Positions 1 through 8,256 of a stretch of DNA of 64,000 nt are shown piece after piece (position 1 is the first letter of the stretch; each line of letters opens with the position of its first letter). A program made the translations under genes and the position numbers. Origin of the DNA: Bacteroidota bacterium (GTDB lineage: Bacteria; Bacteroidota; Ignavibacteria; OLB7); the NCBI GenBank assembly GCA_018266795.1, contig JAFDZV010000012.1, positions 208,687 to 272,686 of the forward strand, in the 5' to 3' direction. The notes below the pieces were generated by a model, which searched no databases, was not told where the DNA came from, and saw only the letters and a program-made list of their open reading frames with translations.

Positions 1-23
1 GACACTCGGCAGCGCCGGCCCGG

Positions 24-31
24 CAAAGCTA
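24..31 (-). promoter_or_regulatory. Bacteroidota-type -7 promoter element
   Basis: Read on the minus strand this is TAGCTTTG, a perfect match to the TAnnTTTG -7 element of Bacteroidota-type sigma factors. It points left, so it probably drives a divergent gene beyond the left edge. The same motif recurs upstream of other genes in this window. Confidence 0.45.
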
Positions 32-99
32 GAACCTCCCCCCGATCTGCTTCCGCGTTTCGGGGACCCGCTTGACAGCACGGCATTCTGTCCGCATTC

Positions 100-1032
100 A
101 TGGCCAAGTTCAAGATCGTGACCGGGCGATCGAACCCGGAGTTCGCTGCCAGAGTGGCACGAGCGGCGGGCACGACGCTCGCCAGGGTTGACATCCGCAA
201 CTTCTCCGACGGTGAGATCTGGGTGAAGTACGATGAAAATGTCCGCGGTGAGGACCTGTTCATCGTACAATCCACGCAGCCCCCTTCGGACAACCTGTTC
301 GAGCTGCTGATGCTGATCGATGCGGCACGGCGTGCATCGGCGAAGCGCATCACGGCGGTGATACCGTACTTCGGCTACGCCCGGCAGGACAGGAAGGATC
401 AGCCCCGTGTGGCGATCACGGCGAAGCTGGTGGCGAACCTGATCACCGAGGCCGGCGCGGACCGCGTGATCACGATGGATCTGCACGCGCCGCAGATCCA
501 GGGATTCTTCGACATCCCGTTCGATCACCTCTATTCGTCGCCCGTGTTTACACGGCACATTCGGAACCTTGCGCTTCCGAATCTCACGATCGCGTCGCCC
601 GATGTTGGGGGCCTGAAACTTGCGCGCGCCTATGCGAAGCGTCTGAATGCCGGGCTGATCTTCATCGACAAGCGGCGCCCCCGGCCGAACGTGGCGGAGG
701 TGATGAACATTGTCGGCGAGTCCACCGGACGTACCGTGCTTGTGATCGACGACATCATCGACACGGGAGGTACCTTCACCAATGCCGTGCGGGCATTGAA
801 GGACAGCGGCGCCACGAAGGTGTACGGCACCTGCACGCATCCGGTGCTGAGCGGCAAGGCGTTCGAACTGCTCGAGACCTCACCGCTGGAACAGTTGATC
901 GTCACCGACACGCTCCCCCTGCGGCGCCCGTCGCCGAAGATCGTGGTCAAGTCGGTGGCAAAGCTTTTTGCCGAGGCGATTCTCCGGATTCACGACAACC
1001 AGTCGCTCTCGAAGCTGTTCGATACGGACTAG
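100..1032 (+). CDS. prs: ribose-phosphate pyrophosphokinase
   Basis: Makes 5-phosphoribosyl-1-pyrophosphate (PRPP) from ribose 5-phosphate and ATP in the cytosol, feeding purine, pyrimidine, histidine, tryptophan and NAD synthesis. The 310-residue length is normal for class I enzymes. Visible motifs are the N-terminal KIVTGRSNPEFA segment, the ATP/metal segment VITMDLHAPQIQGFF near residues 125-140 and the PRPP-binding loop VLVIDDIIDTGGTF near 210-223. The start is the only ATG that gives the family N-terminus. No clear Shine-Dalgarno lies before it, so the mRNA may have a very short leader. It heads a translation and nucleotide run shared with rplY and pth, an order common in FCB genomes. 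Confidence 0.97.
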   Translation: MAKFKIVTGRSNPEFAARVARAAGTTLARVDIRNFSDGEIWVKYDENVRGEDLFIVQSTQPPSDNLFELLMLIDAARRASAKRITAVIPYFGYARQDRKDQPRVAITAKLVANLITEAGADRVITMDLHAPQIQGFFDIPFDHLYSSPVFTRHIRNLALPNLTIASPDVGGLKLARAYAKRLNAGLIFIDKRRPRPNVAEVMNIVGESTGRTVLVIDDIIDTGGTFTNAVRALKDSGATKVYGTCTHPVLSGKAFELLETSPLEQLIVTDTLPLRRPSPKIVVKSVAKLFAEAILRIHDNQSLSKLFDTD

Positions 1033-1100
1033 CCGCAACCGCAAGCTTCCGGCAGTCCGATGCCGGCTGATGGCTCGATTTGCCTGCGAGATGCATCGCC

Positions 1101-1138
1101 GGGCTTCGCCGACGGGCTTCGCCGACGGGCTTCGCCCG
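1101..1138 (+). repeat. 13-bp tandem repeat, three units
   Basis: The unit GGGCTTCGCCGAC occurs twice exactly and a third time with a changed end (GGGCTTCGCCCGG). It lies in the spacer between prs and rplY. The outer CCGGGC and GCCCGG ends can pair, so the transcript could fold into a hairpin here. Confidence 0.6.
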
Positions 1139-1246
1139 GAGGCACTCTCAACTCTGCGACGATGAACGGCATCGATACCGATGCCATGTTGTTCTTTCGA
1201 CAACTCAGTTCGCTTACTAATCACGTACTCGAGGAGGAACCGAAGC

Positions 1247-1855
1247 ATGAGCGAAATCGTAATTCAAGCAAAGCGCCGGGACGCTGGGCGCAGCAATGCA
1301 CGTGCACTGCGTCGTCAGAGCGTCGTTCCCGGCATCTACTATTTCCACGGCGAGGACCCGATTCCGGTCGCCGTTCCCGAACTTGCCCTTCGTCCGCTGA
1401 TCTACACAACCGAATCGCATCTTGTCCGCCTGAAGCTGGACGACGGTTCGGAGAAGACCTGCGTGCTGAAGGACATGTCGTTCGATCCCATCACCGACCG
1501 TCCTACGCACTTCGACTTTCAGGGTGTTGCCGCAAACGAGACCATCCGCGTTGAGGTTCCGTTGATGCTGGTTGGCCAGGCAATCGGCCAGCGTGACGGC
1601 GGCATTGTGGATCACGTGCTGCACAAGGTGGAAATCGAGTGCCTGCCGCAGCACATGCCGGACCACGTGGAGGTGGACATCACCAATCTGCATGTGAACG
1701 ACTCGTTCCACGTGAGCGATCTCGACATCCCGAACGCAACCGTTGTCACTGCAGGCGACATCAGCGTGGTCACGATCTCGCAGCCGCGTATCGCCGAGGC
1801 AACCACTGAGGTTACCGAGCCGGAGGTTATCTCGAAGGGGAAGGCGGAGGCCTGA
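1247..1855 (+). CDS. rplY: 50S ribosomal protein L25/general stress protein Ctc
   Basis: bL25, long CTC form of 202 residues. The N-terminal domain binds 5S rRNA in the large subunit. The C-terminal beta domain is the extension found in most bacteria outside enterics. Family features are the opening IQAKRRDAGRSNARALRR, the VPGIYYFHGED stretch and the C-terminal DHVEVDITNLHVNDSFHVSDL. The chosen ATG has a strong ribosome site, GAGGAGG at 1231-1237, nine bases upstream. The open frame continues 66 bases further upstream but that part does not look like protein. It sits between prs and pth, a common arrangement. Confidence 0.95.
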   Translation: MSEIVIQAKRRDAGRSNARALRRQSVVPGIYYFHGEDPIPVAVPELALRPLIYTTESHLVRLKLDDGSEKTCVLKDMSFDPITDRPTHFDFQGVAANETIRVEVPLMLVGQAIGQRDGGIVDHVLHKVEIECLPQHMPDHVEVDITNLHVNDSFHVSDLDIPNATVVTAGDISVVTISQPRIAEATTEVTEPEVISKGKAEA

Positions 1856-1915
1856 TAGAGAACTCGCGAACGGCCGGTGCCCGCGGCACCTCCTTTCACT
1901 CTGGCCCGCACTCGC

Positions 1916-2557
1916 ATGAAGGTTGTTCTAGCACTCGGTAATCCCGGCGCCCGCTATGCCGCAACACGGCACAACATCGGTTGGATGATTGCCGATGCCG
2001 TAGCCTGCAGGCTCGGCTGCGATTTCGTTGCCGGCCGTGGTGATTACTTCGCGGCCCCGGCCCAGGTTGGTGATGACGATCTGCTGATCGTGAAGCCAAC
2101 CACGTACATGAACAACAGCGGGGTTGCGGCGGCTCAGATTGTGGAGCGTTTCGGTGTTCCGGTTGAGTCGATCCTTGCGATCGTGGACGAACTCCAGTTC
2201 GCAACCGGACGCATTCAGCTGCGCCCCTCCGGCTCATCGGGCGGGCACAACGGCACCGAGTCGCTGATCTATCATCTCGATTCGATCAACTTCCCTCGGC
2301 TGCGCTGCGGCATCGGGAACCAGTTTCCGCCCGGCATGATGGCGGACTACGTACTCTCCCCCTTTCCTCACGAAGAGCATGAGCTTGTGAAGAGGATGAT
2401 CGAGGAGGGAGCCGATGCGGTGATGACGTGGGTGCGCGAAGGAACCAGCCGGGCAATGAACATCGTGAACACGCGGCGCCAGACCGAATCGAAGAACGAT
2501 GCTGCGGGAACCGACGACGGTCCGCTGACCCGGGAGGATGGGGCACCGAACCAATAG
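1916..2557 (+). CDS. pth: peptidyl-tRNA hydrolase
   Basis: Cleaves peptidyl-tRNA released from stalled ribosomes and recycles the tRNA. The 213 residues begin MKVVLALGNPGARYAATRHN, which carries the conserved Asn of LGNPG and the catalytic His of RHN. KPTTYMNNSG near residue 65 and GSSGGHNG near 110 complete the active site. The usual DDLDLPxG segment reads VDELQFATG, keeping the catalytic Asp. A longer frame from 1877 exists, but the family N-terminus begins at 1916. The C-terminal 25 residues are polar and probably disordered. The gene follows rplY by 60 bases and is likely co-transcribed. Confidence 0.96.
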   Translation: MKVVLALGNPGARYAATRHNIGWMIADAVACRLGCDFVAGRGDYFAAPAQVGDDDLLIVKPTTYMNNSGVAAAQIVERFGVPVESILAIVDELQFATGRIQLRPSGSSGGHNGTESLIYHLDSINFPRLRCGIGNQFPPGMMADYVLSPFPHEEHELVKRMIEEGADAVMTWVREGTSRAMNIVNTRRQTESKNDAAGTDDGPLTREDGAPNQ

Positions 2558-2753
2558 CAACGTGCCGCACTACTGTGGCACAACCGGCTGTTCGACACGA
2601 CCGGCGAGGCATGCCGGCCGAACCGCCGCGCGCGGAGCGCAGGCAATGTTGTTGAACGGTCCAATGGGAGAACGACTCCTGCTCTCCGCATCCATGGACG
2701 GAGGGCTAGCGATATGCACATTCATAGACGTTAACCATAGGAGATACACACTC

Positions 2754-3170
2754 GTGAATATGAAGCACTACGAGACGACCATCATCATCAATGGAGCGCT
2801 CGAGGAAGAACCGATCATGCAGGTAGTGAGCAGGACATCGGACTTCATCGCCCGCAACGGTGGTGAGATCAAGAATGCCGATCACTGGGGCCGCCGCCGT
2901 CTGGCCTATCCGATCAACAAGAAGAACAACGGCTACTACGTTCAGTTCCAGGTTGATGGACCCGGCGAGCTGATTCATCAGCTCGAGCGGTTCTATCAGC
3001 TCGAGGAGCACATCATCCGCTACCTTACGCTGCAGCTCGACGACAAGGATATCCAGAGCCGCGACGAAATGCGGCAGCGCCTGCTTGCCGAGGCCGAAAG
3101 CGCCGAAGAAGCCGCTGCGGCGTCGGAGAACGGCGAGACCGCAGTGGGCAAGGACGACAGCGCCCGCTGA
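2754..3170 (+). CDS. rpsF: 30S ribosomal protein S6
   Basis: bS6 binds the central domain of 16S rRNA together with S18. The family signature is clear: KHYETTIIINGALEEE at the start, then NADHWGRRRLAYPINKK, then the YYVQF strand. An acidic, Ala/Glu-rich tail follows, common in this family. Two starts are possible, GTG at 2754 and ATG at 2760. AGGAG at 2739-2743 is 10 bases before the GTG and 16 before the ATG, so the GTG is preferred although the ATG gives the more usual N-terminus. It leads the rpsF-ssb-rplI group. Confidence 0.93.
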   Translation: MNMKHYETTIIINGALEEEPIMQVVSRTSDFIARNGGEIKNADHWGRRRLAYPINKKNNGYYVQFQVDGPGELIHQLERFYQLEEHIIRYLTLQLDDKDIQSRDEMRQRLLAEAESAEEAAAASENGETAVGKDDSAR

Positions 3171-3338
3171 GAGCTTCAACCGAAAACATTCTGCGCTCCA
3201 TTGCCTCCCGGCATTCGAGCACGGAATGTTGGAAGCTTCAAGGTGCTATCTTCCCGGCCGGTTCGCGCACGTGAGCGTGTGTAGATTGAACACGAATGGA
3301 TGAACAATGAACGAGATCAATCGGTAGGAGATTGACGT

Positions 3339-3854
3339 ATGGCCGAACTGAAAATGCCCGAGCTGAATTCCGTGCTGATCGCCGGGAACCTTACGAAGGA
3401 CCCTGTTATCCGTCAGACGCGCAACGGCACACCGGTCGCGAACTTTTCGATCGCATCGAACAGGAAGTTTCGCGACGGTGACAACCAGTGGCAGGAGGAT
3501 GTCTGCTACGTCGGCGTTGTTGCGTGGAATCGTCTTGCCGAGAGCTGTGTGGACAAGCTGCGAAAGGGAAGCGCCGTGCTGGTGGAAGGGGAGTTGCAGA
3601 GCAGGACGTGGCAGACCGACGACGGCTCAACCCGCTCCACCGTGGAGATCAAGGCTCGCCGCATTCAGTTCCTCAACAAGCGTCGGGTCAACGACATGGC
3701 CGATGACGGAGCCGTTGAAGAGGACTTTTCGGTGTATGAGTGCGATGATGAATCCTTTACGGTCTCATCGAACAATGGCTCCTCCTCGCGCGACCCATTC
3801 GAGACGATCTTCGACGAGAAGGTCGAGTTGGATCGCCCGAACGTGACGCGCTGA
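3339..3854 (+). CDS. ssb: single-stranded DNA-binding protein
   Basis: Binds single-stranded DNA in replication, repair and recombination. The OB fold covers about residues 6-112, with NSVLIAGNLTKDPVIRQT, TPVANFSIASNR and VEIKARRIQFLNK as clear markers. GGTAGGAG at about 3323-3330 gives a good ribosome site. The odd feature is the C-terminus. Bacterial SSBs normally end in an acidic tip of the DDDIPF type that recruits partner proteins, but this one ends DRPNVTR. An acidic patch (DDGAVEEDFSVYECDDE) occurs about 40 residues earlier. It lies between rpsF and rplI, where rpsR is often found; no rpsR is present here. Confidence 0.93.
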   Translation: MAELKMPELNSVLIAGNLTKDPVIRQTRNGTPVANFSIASNRKFRDGDNQWQEDVCYVGVVAWNRLAESCVDKLRKGSAVLVEGELQSRTWQTDDGSTRSTVEIKARRIQFLNKRRVNDMADDGAVEEDFSVYECDDESFTVSSNNGSSSRDPFETIFDEKVELDRPNVTR

Positions 3855-3945
3855 AAAGCGCCGCGGCGCCCTGCCGGCATCGAGACGATCGGCCGGCATT
3901 CCAATAGCAACATTATCTACAGCAACCGATAGCAACGGAACAGCA

Positions 3946-4404
3946 ATGAAAGTCATTCTGCGTCAGACCCATGAGAATCTGGGGACCATCGGCGACATCG
4001 TGGATGTCAAGGATGGCTACGCCCGGAATTTCCTGATCCCGCGCTCGATCGCGTACCGCGCCACTCCTGGTGCATTGCGTGCCATCGAGAGCGAAAAGAA
4101 ACTCTATCAGGCACAGCAGGCACGCCTCGAAGCCGAGTCACGCACTCAGGCGGAGCGTCTGGAGTCCGTCTCGATCACGATCCCGATGCGGGTCGGCGAG
4201 GAGGATCGTCTCTTCGGTTCGGTTACGTCCCTGATGATTGCCGACGAGCTCGGCCGTCAGGGACACGAGGTGGATCGGCGCATGATTCAGCTTCAGGAAC
4301 CAATTCGCCATCTGGGCATGTACGACGTTCCCATCAAGCTCCATACCAACGTTACTGCAACCCTCAAGGTATTCGTGGTGAACAAGGAAGGCGAGGGAGA
4401 ATAA
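3946..4404 (+). CDS. rplI: 50S ribosomal protein L9
   Basis: bL9 spans the L1 stalk base of the 50S subunit. The 152 residues show the N-terminal rRNA-binding domain (MKVILRQTHENLGTIGD, then VKDGYARNFLIPR). The long connecting helix runs at about residues 45-75, and the C-terminal domain contains the GSVT segment. It is the last gene of the ribosomal-protein group and is followed by an intrinsic terminator about 55 bases downstream. Confidence 0.97.
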   Translation: MKVILRQTHENLGTIGDIVDVKDGYARNFLIPRSIAYRATPGALRAIESEKKLYQAQQARLEAESRTQAERLESVSITIPMRVGEEDRLFGSVTSLMIADELGRQGHEVDRRMIQLQEPIRHLGMYDVPIKLHTNVTATLKVFVVNKEGEGE

Positions 4405-4458
4405 CGTACAGCCGGTGTCAGCTGCACGGACCGCTCCGAGGGTCCGTCGTGAAAACCA

Positions 4459-4500
4459 GGGGATGCACTCTTCAGCAGCGCATCCCCTTGTTGTTTGTTC
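4459..4500 (+). terminator. intrinsic terminator after rplI
   Basis: GGGGATGC at 4459-4466 pairs with GCATCCCC at 4480-4487, an 8-bp perfect stem with a 13-base loop. A T-rich tract, TTGTTGTTTGTT, follows. Confidence 0.8.
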
Positions 4501-4600
4501 ATGGCACGACGACGGCGGACAATGCAACCGGCAACGAAACGGGCTGGCCCGGTGCTATTCCACCTGACCAGCCCGCTGCCGATTGTTCGTGCCCGGCTGA

Positions 4601-4822
4601 CTACTTCGCGGCCTTGGACTTCATAGCCTTGCCAGCAGCCTTCTTTCCACCGTGACGATGCTTGCGTCCCTTGTGGGCCTTCTTGGCACCGCCGCTCTTG
4701 GCAACCACGGAAGTCTTTGCAGCCTGCGCCTTCGGGGCGTTCGGCGTGGTGCCGGCGGATGCGCTTGCAACGGTCAGGCAAATTGCGGCTGCAGCCGTTG
4801 CGAGAATCGAGCTCGTCTTCAT
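4601..4822 (-). CDS. small cationic secreted protein
   Basis: A 73-residue protein of unknown function. Residues 1-24 form a classical Sec signal peptide (MKTSSILATAAAAICLTVAS, ending ASA-G). The mature part is very basic, with runs of Lys, His, Gly and Ala (KKAHKGRKHRHGGKKAAGKA). It could bind acidic polymers, nucleic acid or metal; none of these can be shown from sequence. The start is supported by AAGGA five bases before the ATG and by a TAGTTTTG promoter element 67 bases upstream. That element overlaps the longer open frame and rules out the upstream start. It is convergent with rplI. Confidence 0.7.
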   Translation of the reverse strand: MKTSSILATAAAAICLTVASASAGTTPNAPKAQAAKTSVVAKSGGAKKAHKGRKHRHGGKKAAGKAMKSKAAK

Positions 4823-4888
4823 AATGATCCTTGTCTGTTCATGGTTTCCGATGCGAGAGTCATACCGGCTCTCATTGTTTCGTGGATA

Positions 4889-4896
4889 CAAAACTA
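4889..4896 (-). promoter_or_regulatory. Bacteroidota-type -7 promoter element
   Basis: On the minus strand this reads TAGTTTTG, matching TAnnTTTG. It lies 67 bases upstream of the small cationic secreted protein gene and is its probable promoter. Confidence 0.5.
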
Positions 4897-5170
4897 GAGG
4901 CGCAAAATGATGGTCTCGTGATGGAATTCATCTCCGCAGAATAATTCTCTGCGCCAGCCGTGCATCGCATGCGGATGAACATGCGCCTCGAAAAATCTCC
5001 GTCGCAACAAGCGTTCCTTTTCCTCTTGCAATTTCGTCCCGATCTTGTGCGTTGTCCCGGAGGCGCCCACGCTCTCCCGCGAGCGCACTTCGCGATACGC
5101 AGCGGTACGGCCACCTGAACCGATCAATCATTGCCGCCGCCGCGCGTCCCTCCATTGACGTTTGTCCGCG

Positions 5171-5665
5171 ATGCTTATGAGAGCAACACACGACTGCCTT
5201 ACAAACGAGTTCACCGTTGAGCTCAATCTGATCGGAGAACATCTGGACCCTGAACGCGTCACCGCGATCCTGGGCCTGCGCCCGCTGAGAACGGCGCGCG
5301 CCGGCGATGCTCGCACCACGCCGAACGGCGGCCGTTACGAGGAGGGGTTCTGGATTCACGAAGTAGTCTCCAACGACGACATCCACGAGTGCCGCGATCA
5401 TCTGTTGAATCGTCTTGCCGACGCCGTTGCTCCGCATACGCGCCAGCTTTCCGATGCCGGCGTGGAACGCATCTACTTCTACTACACGATGTCCTCCTCC
5501 ATCGGGCTGTTGAACATTCGCTTCAAGGCGCAGACCATGGAGAAGCTCTCGCGGCTGGGCGCCGATCTTTACGTCTCCTGTTACGATTGCTTCGACCCCA
5601 AGCATCCATACTGGAACATCCTGGCGGAACCATCGAACAACGGTACGGCCGGCGAGGGGCGGTAG
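5171..5665 (+). CDS. DUF4279 domain-containing protein
   Basis: A 164-residue cytosolic protein resembling DUF4279 proteins, whose function is unknown. Family-like features are the opening beta strand FTVELNLIGEHLDPERVTAI, LGLRP followed by a Gly-rich basic turn, GFWIHEVVSND, and a C-terminal strand pair. Some DUF4279 proteins have been suggested to act as immunity proteins, but nothing next to this gene looks like a toxin. The ATG at 5171 is chosen; a TTG nine bases earlier is in frame. The upstream spacer (4897-5170) shows no gene. Confidence 0.7.
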   Translation: MLMRATHDCLTNEFTVELNLIGEHLDPERVTAILGLRPLRTARAGDARTTPNGGRYEEGFWIHEVVSNDDIHECRDHLLNRLADAVAPHTRQLSDAGVERIYFYYTMSSSIGLLNIRFKAQTMEKLSRLGADLYVSCYDCFDPKHPYWNILAEPSNNGTAGEGR

Positions 5666-5732
5666 CGAACGATGCGCCGGTAGTGAATGCGTGCGCCCGA
5701 TGTCCGCGGTGAATCAGCTATTTTGTCTGCCC

Positions 5733-7091
5733 ATGCGATCGATCAACCCGACAACCAACGAGACGCTGGCAGAATATCCGGAACTGACGCCGGCGGAAGT
5801 TGAAGCGAAGCTTGCGCTGGCTGACCGGCGCGCGAAGGCATATCGCCATACGCAGATTGCCGAGCGCGCCGGCATGATGGCGGCAACCGCACGTCTGCTG
5901 CGGGAGCGCCGGGACGGGTACGCGCACCTGATGACGCTGGAGATGGGGAAGCCGATCGCCGCGGCGGAGTCCGAAGTTGAAAAGTGCGCGTGGGCGTGCG
6001 ACTACTACGCGGAGAATGCCGCCGCAATGCTTGCGGACATCCCGGCACCCAGCGATGCCTCGAACAGCCGGATCATCTTCCAGCCGCTTGGCGTGGTGCT
6101 CGCGGTGATGCCGTGGAACTTTCCGTTCTGGCAGTGCTTCCGATTCATAGCGCCGGCGCTGATGGCCGGTAACGTTGGATTGCTGAAGCATGCATCCAAT
6201 GTTCCGGGATGCGCGCTCGCCATCGAGGAGGTTCTTCACGATGCGGGATTCCCGGAGGGATGCTTTCAGACTCTTCTGATAGGCTCGCATGCCGTTGCCG
6301 ATGTGATTCACGACGCACGTGTTGCCGCCGCCACACTCACCGGAAGCGAGGGCGCGGGACGAAGCGTTGGCGCAGCCGCCGGCCGGAGTCTGAAGAAAGT
6401 CGTGCTGGAGCTTGGTGGAAGCGATCCCTTCATCATCATGCCCAGCGCCGATCTGGACGCGGCCGCAACAACCGCGGTGACCGCCCGCACGATCAACAAC
6501 GGCCAGAGCTGCATTGCAGCGAAGCGATTCATCGTACATGAGGCCATTGCCGAACGCTTCGAACAAGCAATGACGGCCGGGATGTTGGCGCTCCGCGTTG
6601 GTGATCCGATGGATCGGAGCATTCAGATCGGCCCGCTTGCCCGCACTGAATTTGTGGACGATCTGGATCGCCAGGTTCAGGAGTCGATCAGGCTGGGTGC
6701 TCGTCTGCTTACGGGAGGGAAGCGCCCTGCGATGCCGGGATCCTTCTATCCTCCCACAGTCCTGGCCGACGTTGCTCCGGATATGCCGGCATATCGGGAA
6801 GAAACGTTCGGCCCGGTTGCAGCGATCATCCGGGCCAGGGATATCGACGATGCCATCCGCATCGCAAACGACAGCCGCTTCGGGCTGGGCGCCTCGGCAT
6901 GGACAACCGACGCCGCGGAACAGGAGCGCTTCGTTTCGGAGATCGAGGCAGGCTCCATCTTCATCAACGGCATGGTGAAGTCCGATCCCCGCCTGCCGTT
7001 CGGCGGCATCAAATCCAGCGGCATCGGACGCGAACTGAGCCAGTTCGGCATCCGTGAATTCGTCAATGTCAAGACTGTTTGGATTGCGTAA
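5733..7091 (+). CDS. NAD(P)-dependent succinate-semialdehyde dehydrogenase family protein
   Basis: Aldehyde dehydrogenase superfamily, 452 residues, probably oxidising succinate semialdehyde to succinate. The sequence opens INPTTNETL, typical of the GabD2/Sad-like group. Markers are PWNFPFWQ near residue 125 and LTGSEGAGRSV near 205 (NAD binding). The catalytic Glu lies in LELGGSDPF near 230 and the catalytic Cys in NNGQSCIAAKR near 264. EETFGPVAAII lies near 365. A near-consensus -7 element, TATTTTG, at 5719-5725 ends only seven bases before the ATG, so the transcript may be leaderless. No GABA transaminase is adjacent, so the exact substrate is inferred. Confidence 0.85.
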   Translation: MRSINPTTNETLAEYPELTPAEVEAKLALADRRAKAYRHTQIAERAGMMAATARLLRERRDGYAHLMTLEMGKPIAAAESEVEKCAWACDYYAENAAAMLADIPAPSDASNSRIIFQPLGVVLAVMPWNFPFWQCFRFIAPALMAGNVGLLKHASNVPGCALAIEEVLHDAGFPEGCFQTLLIGSHAVADVIHDARVAAATLTGSEGAGRSVGAAAGRSLKKVVLELGGSDPFIIMPSADLDAAATTAVTARTINNGQSCIAAKRFIVHEAIAERFEQAMTAGMLALRVGDPMDRSIQIGPLARTEFVDDLDRQVQESIRLGARLLTGGKRPAMPGSFYPPTVLADVAPDMPAYREETFGPVAAIIRARDIDDAIRIANDSRFGLGASAWTTDAAEQERFVSEIEAGSIFINGMVKSDPRLPFGGIKSSGIGRELSQFGIREFVNVKTVWIA

Positions 7092-7134
7092 TTGCGCAGA
7101 CGGATCTCTTTCATCTTGCAGCAGCCGGCACCTC

Positions 7135-7629
7135 ATGAAACGCTTCCTTGTTCCCGCATTACCGCTTCTGATTCTTCTCGCCTCCGCATGCGGAGACAAG
7201 GGGCCGAGGCTTGATGAACAGGGACACCCGGTGGATGGAACGCCTGAGGCCGATATCGAGGTTGCCAGCCCCACATTCAGTGTTCTGAACATCCTGCGCG
7301 CCACCGGAAACAAGGTGCGCGTCACAGGCAAGGTCTCGCGCCCGTTCTTCGGCGACGCAAAGGGGAATGCCATCGAGGTGAACCAGGCGATCGAAATGGA
7401 GCTCTACGAGTTTGCCACGAAGGCCGATCTGGAGAAAGTGGCTGCATCGATCAGCCCGGACGGCGGTTCGGTAAACGGCGAGGCGGTCTCATGGTCCGGC
7501 TCACCGCATATGTACAAGACGGACCGGGTGATCATCATCTACTTCGGTGATGGCATCGAGAATATGAAGCAGCTCACGGCGGCCTTCGGGTCACAGTTCG
7601 CGGGAAAGCCGGTGCCGGGCATTCTCTGA
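7135..7629 (+). CDS. predicted lipoprotein of unknown function
   Basis: A 164-residue protein with a type II signal peptide: a basic MKR start, a hydrophobic core and the lipobox LASAC, giving lipidation at Cys near residue 19. The mature part starts GDKGPRLDEQGHPVDGTP and is mixed alpha/beta, with a central YFGDGIENMKQL segment. I recognise no family. It starts 43 bases after the aldehyde dehydrogenase and may be co-transcribed. The open frame extends upstream, but the lipobox fixes the start. Confidence 0.65.
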   Translation: MKRFLVPALPLLILLASACGDKGPRLDEQGHPVDGTPEADIEVASPTFSVLNILRATGNKVRVTGKVSRPFFGDAKGNAIEVNQAIEMELYEFATKADLEKVAASISPDGGSVNGEAVSWSGSPHMYKTDRVIIIYFGDGIENMKQLTAAFGSQFAGKPVPGIL

Positions 7630-7748
7630 CGTAATAGCATCGCCCCGCTGCCAACGCTTCGAGACGATCTGACCAATCGGCAGCAGCTGGCCATCCGGAC
7701 TGGAGGGATCGGAGATTCCGTGTCTTGGCCTGGTAGAGAGTGCAGGTG

Positions 7749-8153
7749 TTACGATACGGTGGTCGCTGCCTCTGCGTCGTCCGATGCGTCCTCGATCTTC
7801 TTCTCTCCTTCGCACCCGCAGTACTTCGCCATCAACGCCTTGAACTCCTGACGTTCGGCTTCGGAGAGCTGGTTATAGAGATCACGCCAGTCATTGCCGG
7901 CGACGTTGCATTCGGGGGGCGCAAGGTTGCTCACGCGCATGAACCGTTCGGCACGGCGGCGCAGCATCGTGGGCACCAGGAAGATGGCCAGGCCGCCAAG
8001 CAGCATCATTCCCACCAGGATCTCCCAGAACCCCCAGCGGCGCAGCCAGCCGCCGCAGATCGTGAACGTGCCCCAGCATATCCCCGAAAACACGATCAGC
8101 GCGAGAACAATGGTTCCCGCGCCGATCGTAATAAATGTCCATCTTCGTGACAT
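7749..8153 (-). CDS. small membrane protein downstream of a sigma factor
   Basis: A 134-residue protein with two hydrophobic segments, at about residues 8-32 and 42-63, followed by a basic patch (RRRAERFMR) and a cytosolic acidic tail with CGCEGEKK. It is encoded about 100 bases downstream of an ECF-type sigma factor, in the position often held by an anti-sigma or regulated membrane partner. It has no recognisable anti-sigma domain, so the link rests on position only. Confidence 0.55.
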   Translation of the reverse strand: MSRRWTFITIGAGTIVLALIVFSGICWGTFTICGGWLRRWGFWEILVGMMLLGGLAIFLVPTMLRRRAERFMRVSNLAPPECNVAGNDWRDLYNQLSEAERQEFKALMAKYCGCEGEKKIEDASDDAEAATTVS

Positions 8154-8256
8154 CGTCTCGCTGTACCCGATTCGTCATTGTCATCGCATCGTGTGCCGCG
8201 CCATGGGCGGCCGATACATCACATCGTCCTACCGCAGTGACGACGAACCGTCTCTT

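Noticed and set aside
1060..1554. 164-codon frame across the prs-rplY spacer
   Set aside because: It is out of frame with rplY and is driven by the GGGCTTCGCCGAC repeat. rplY has a strong ribosome site and clear family features.
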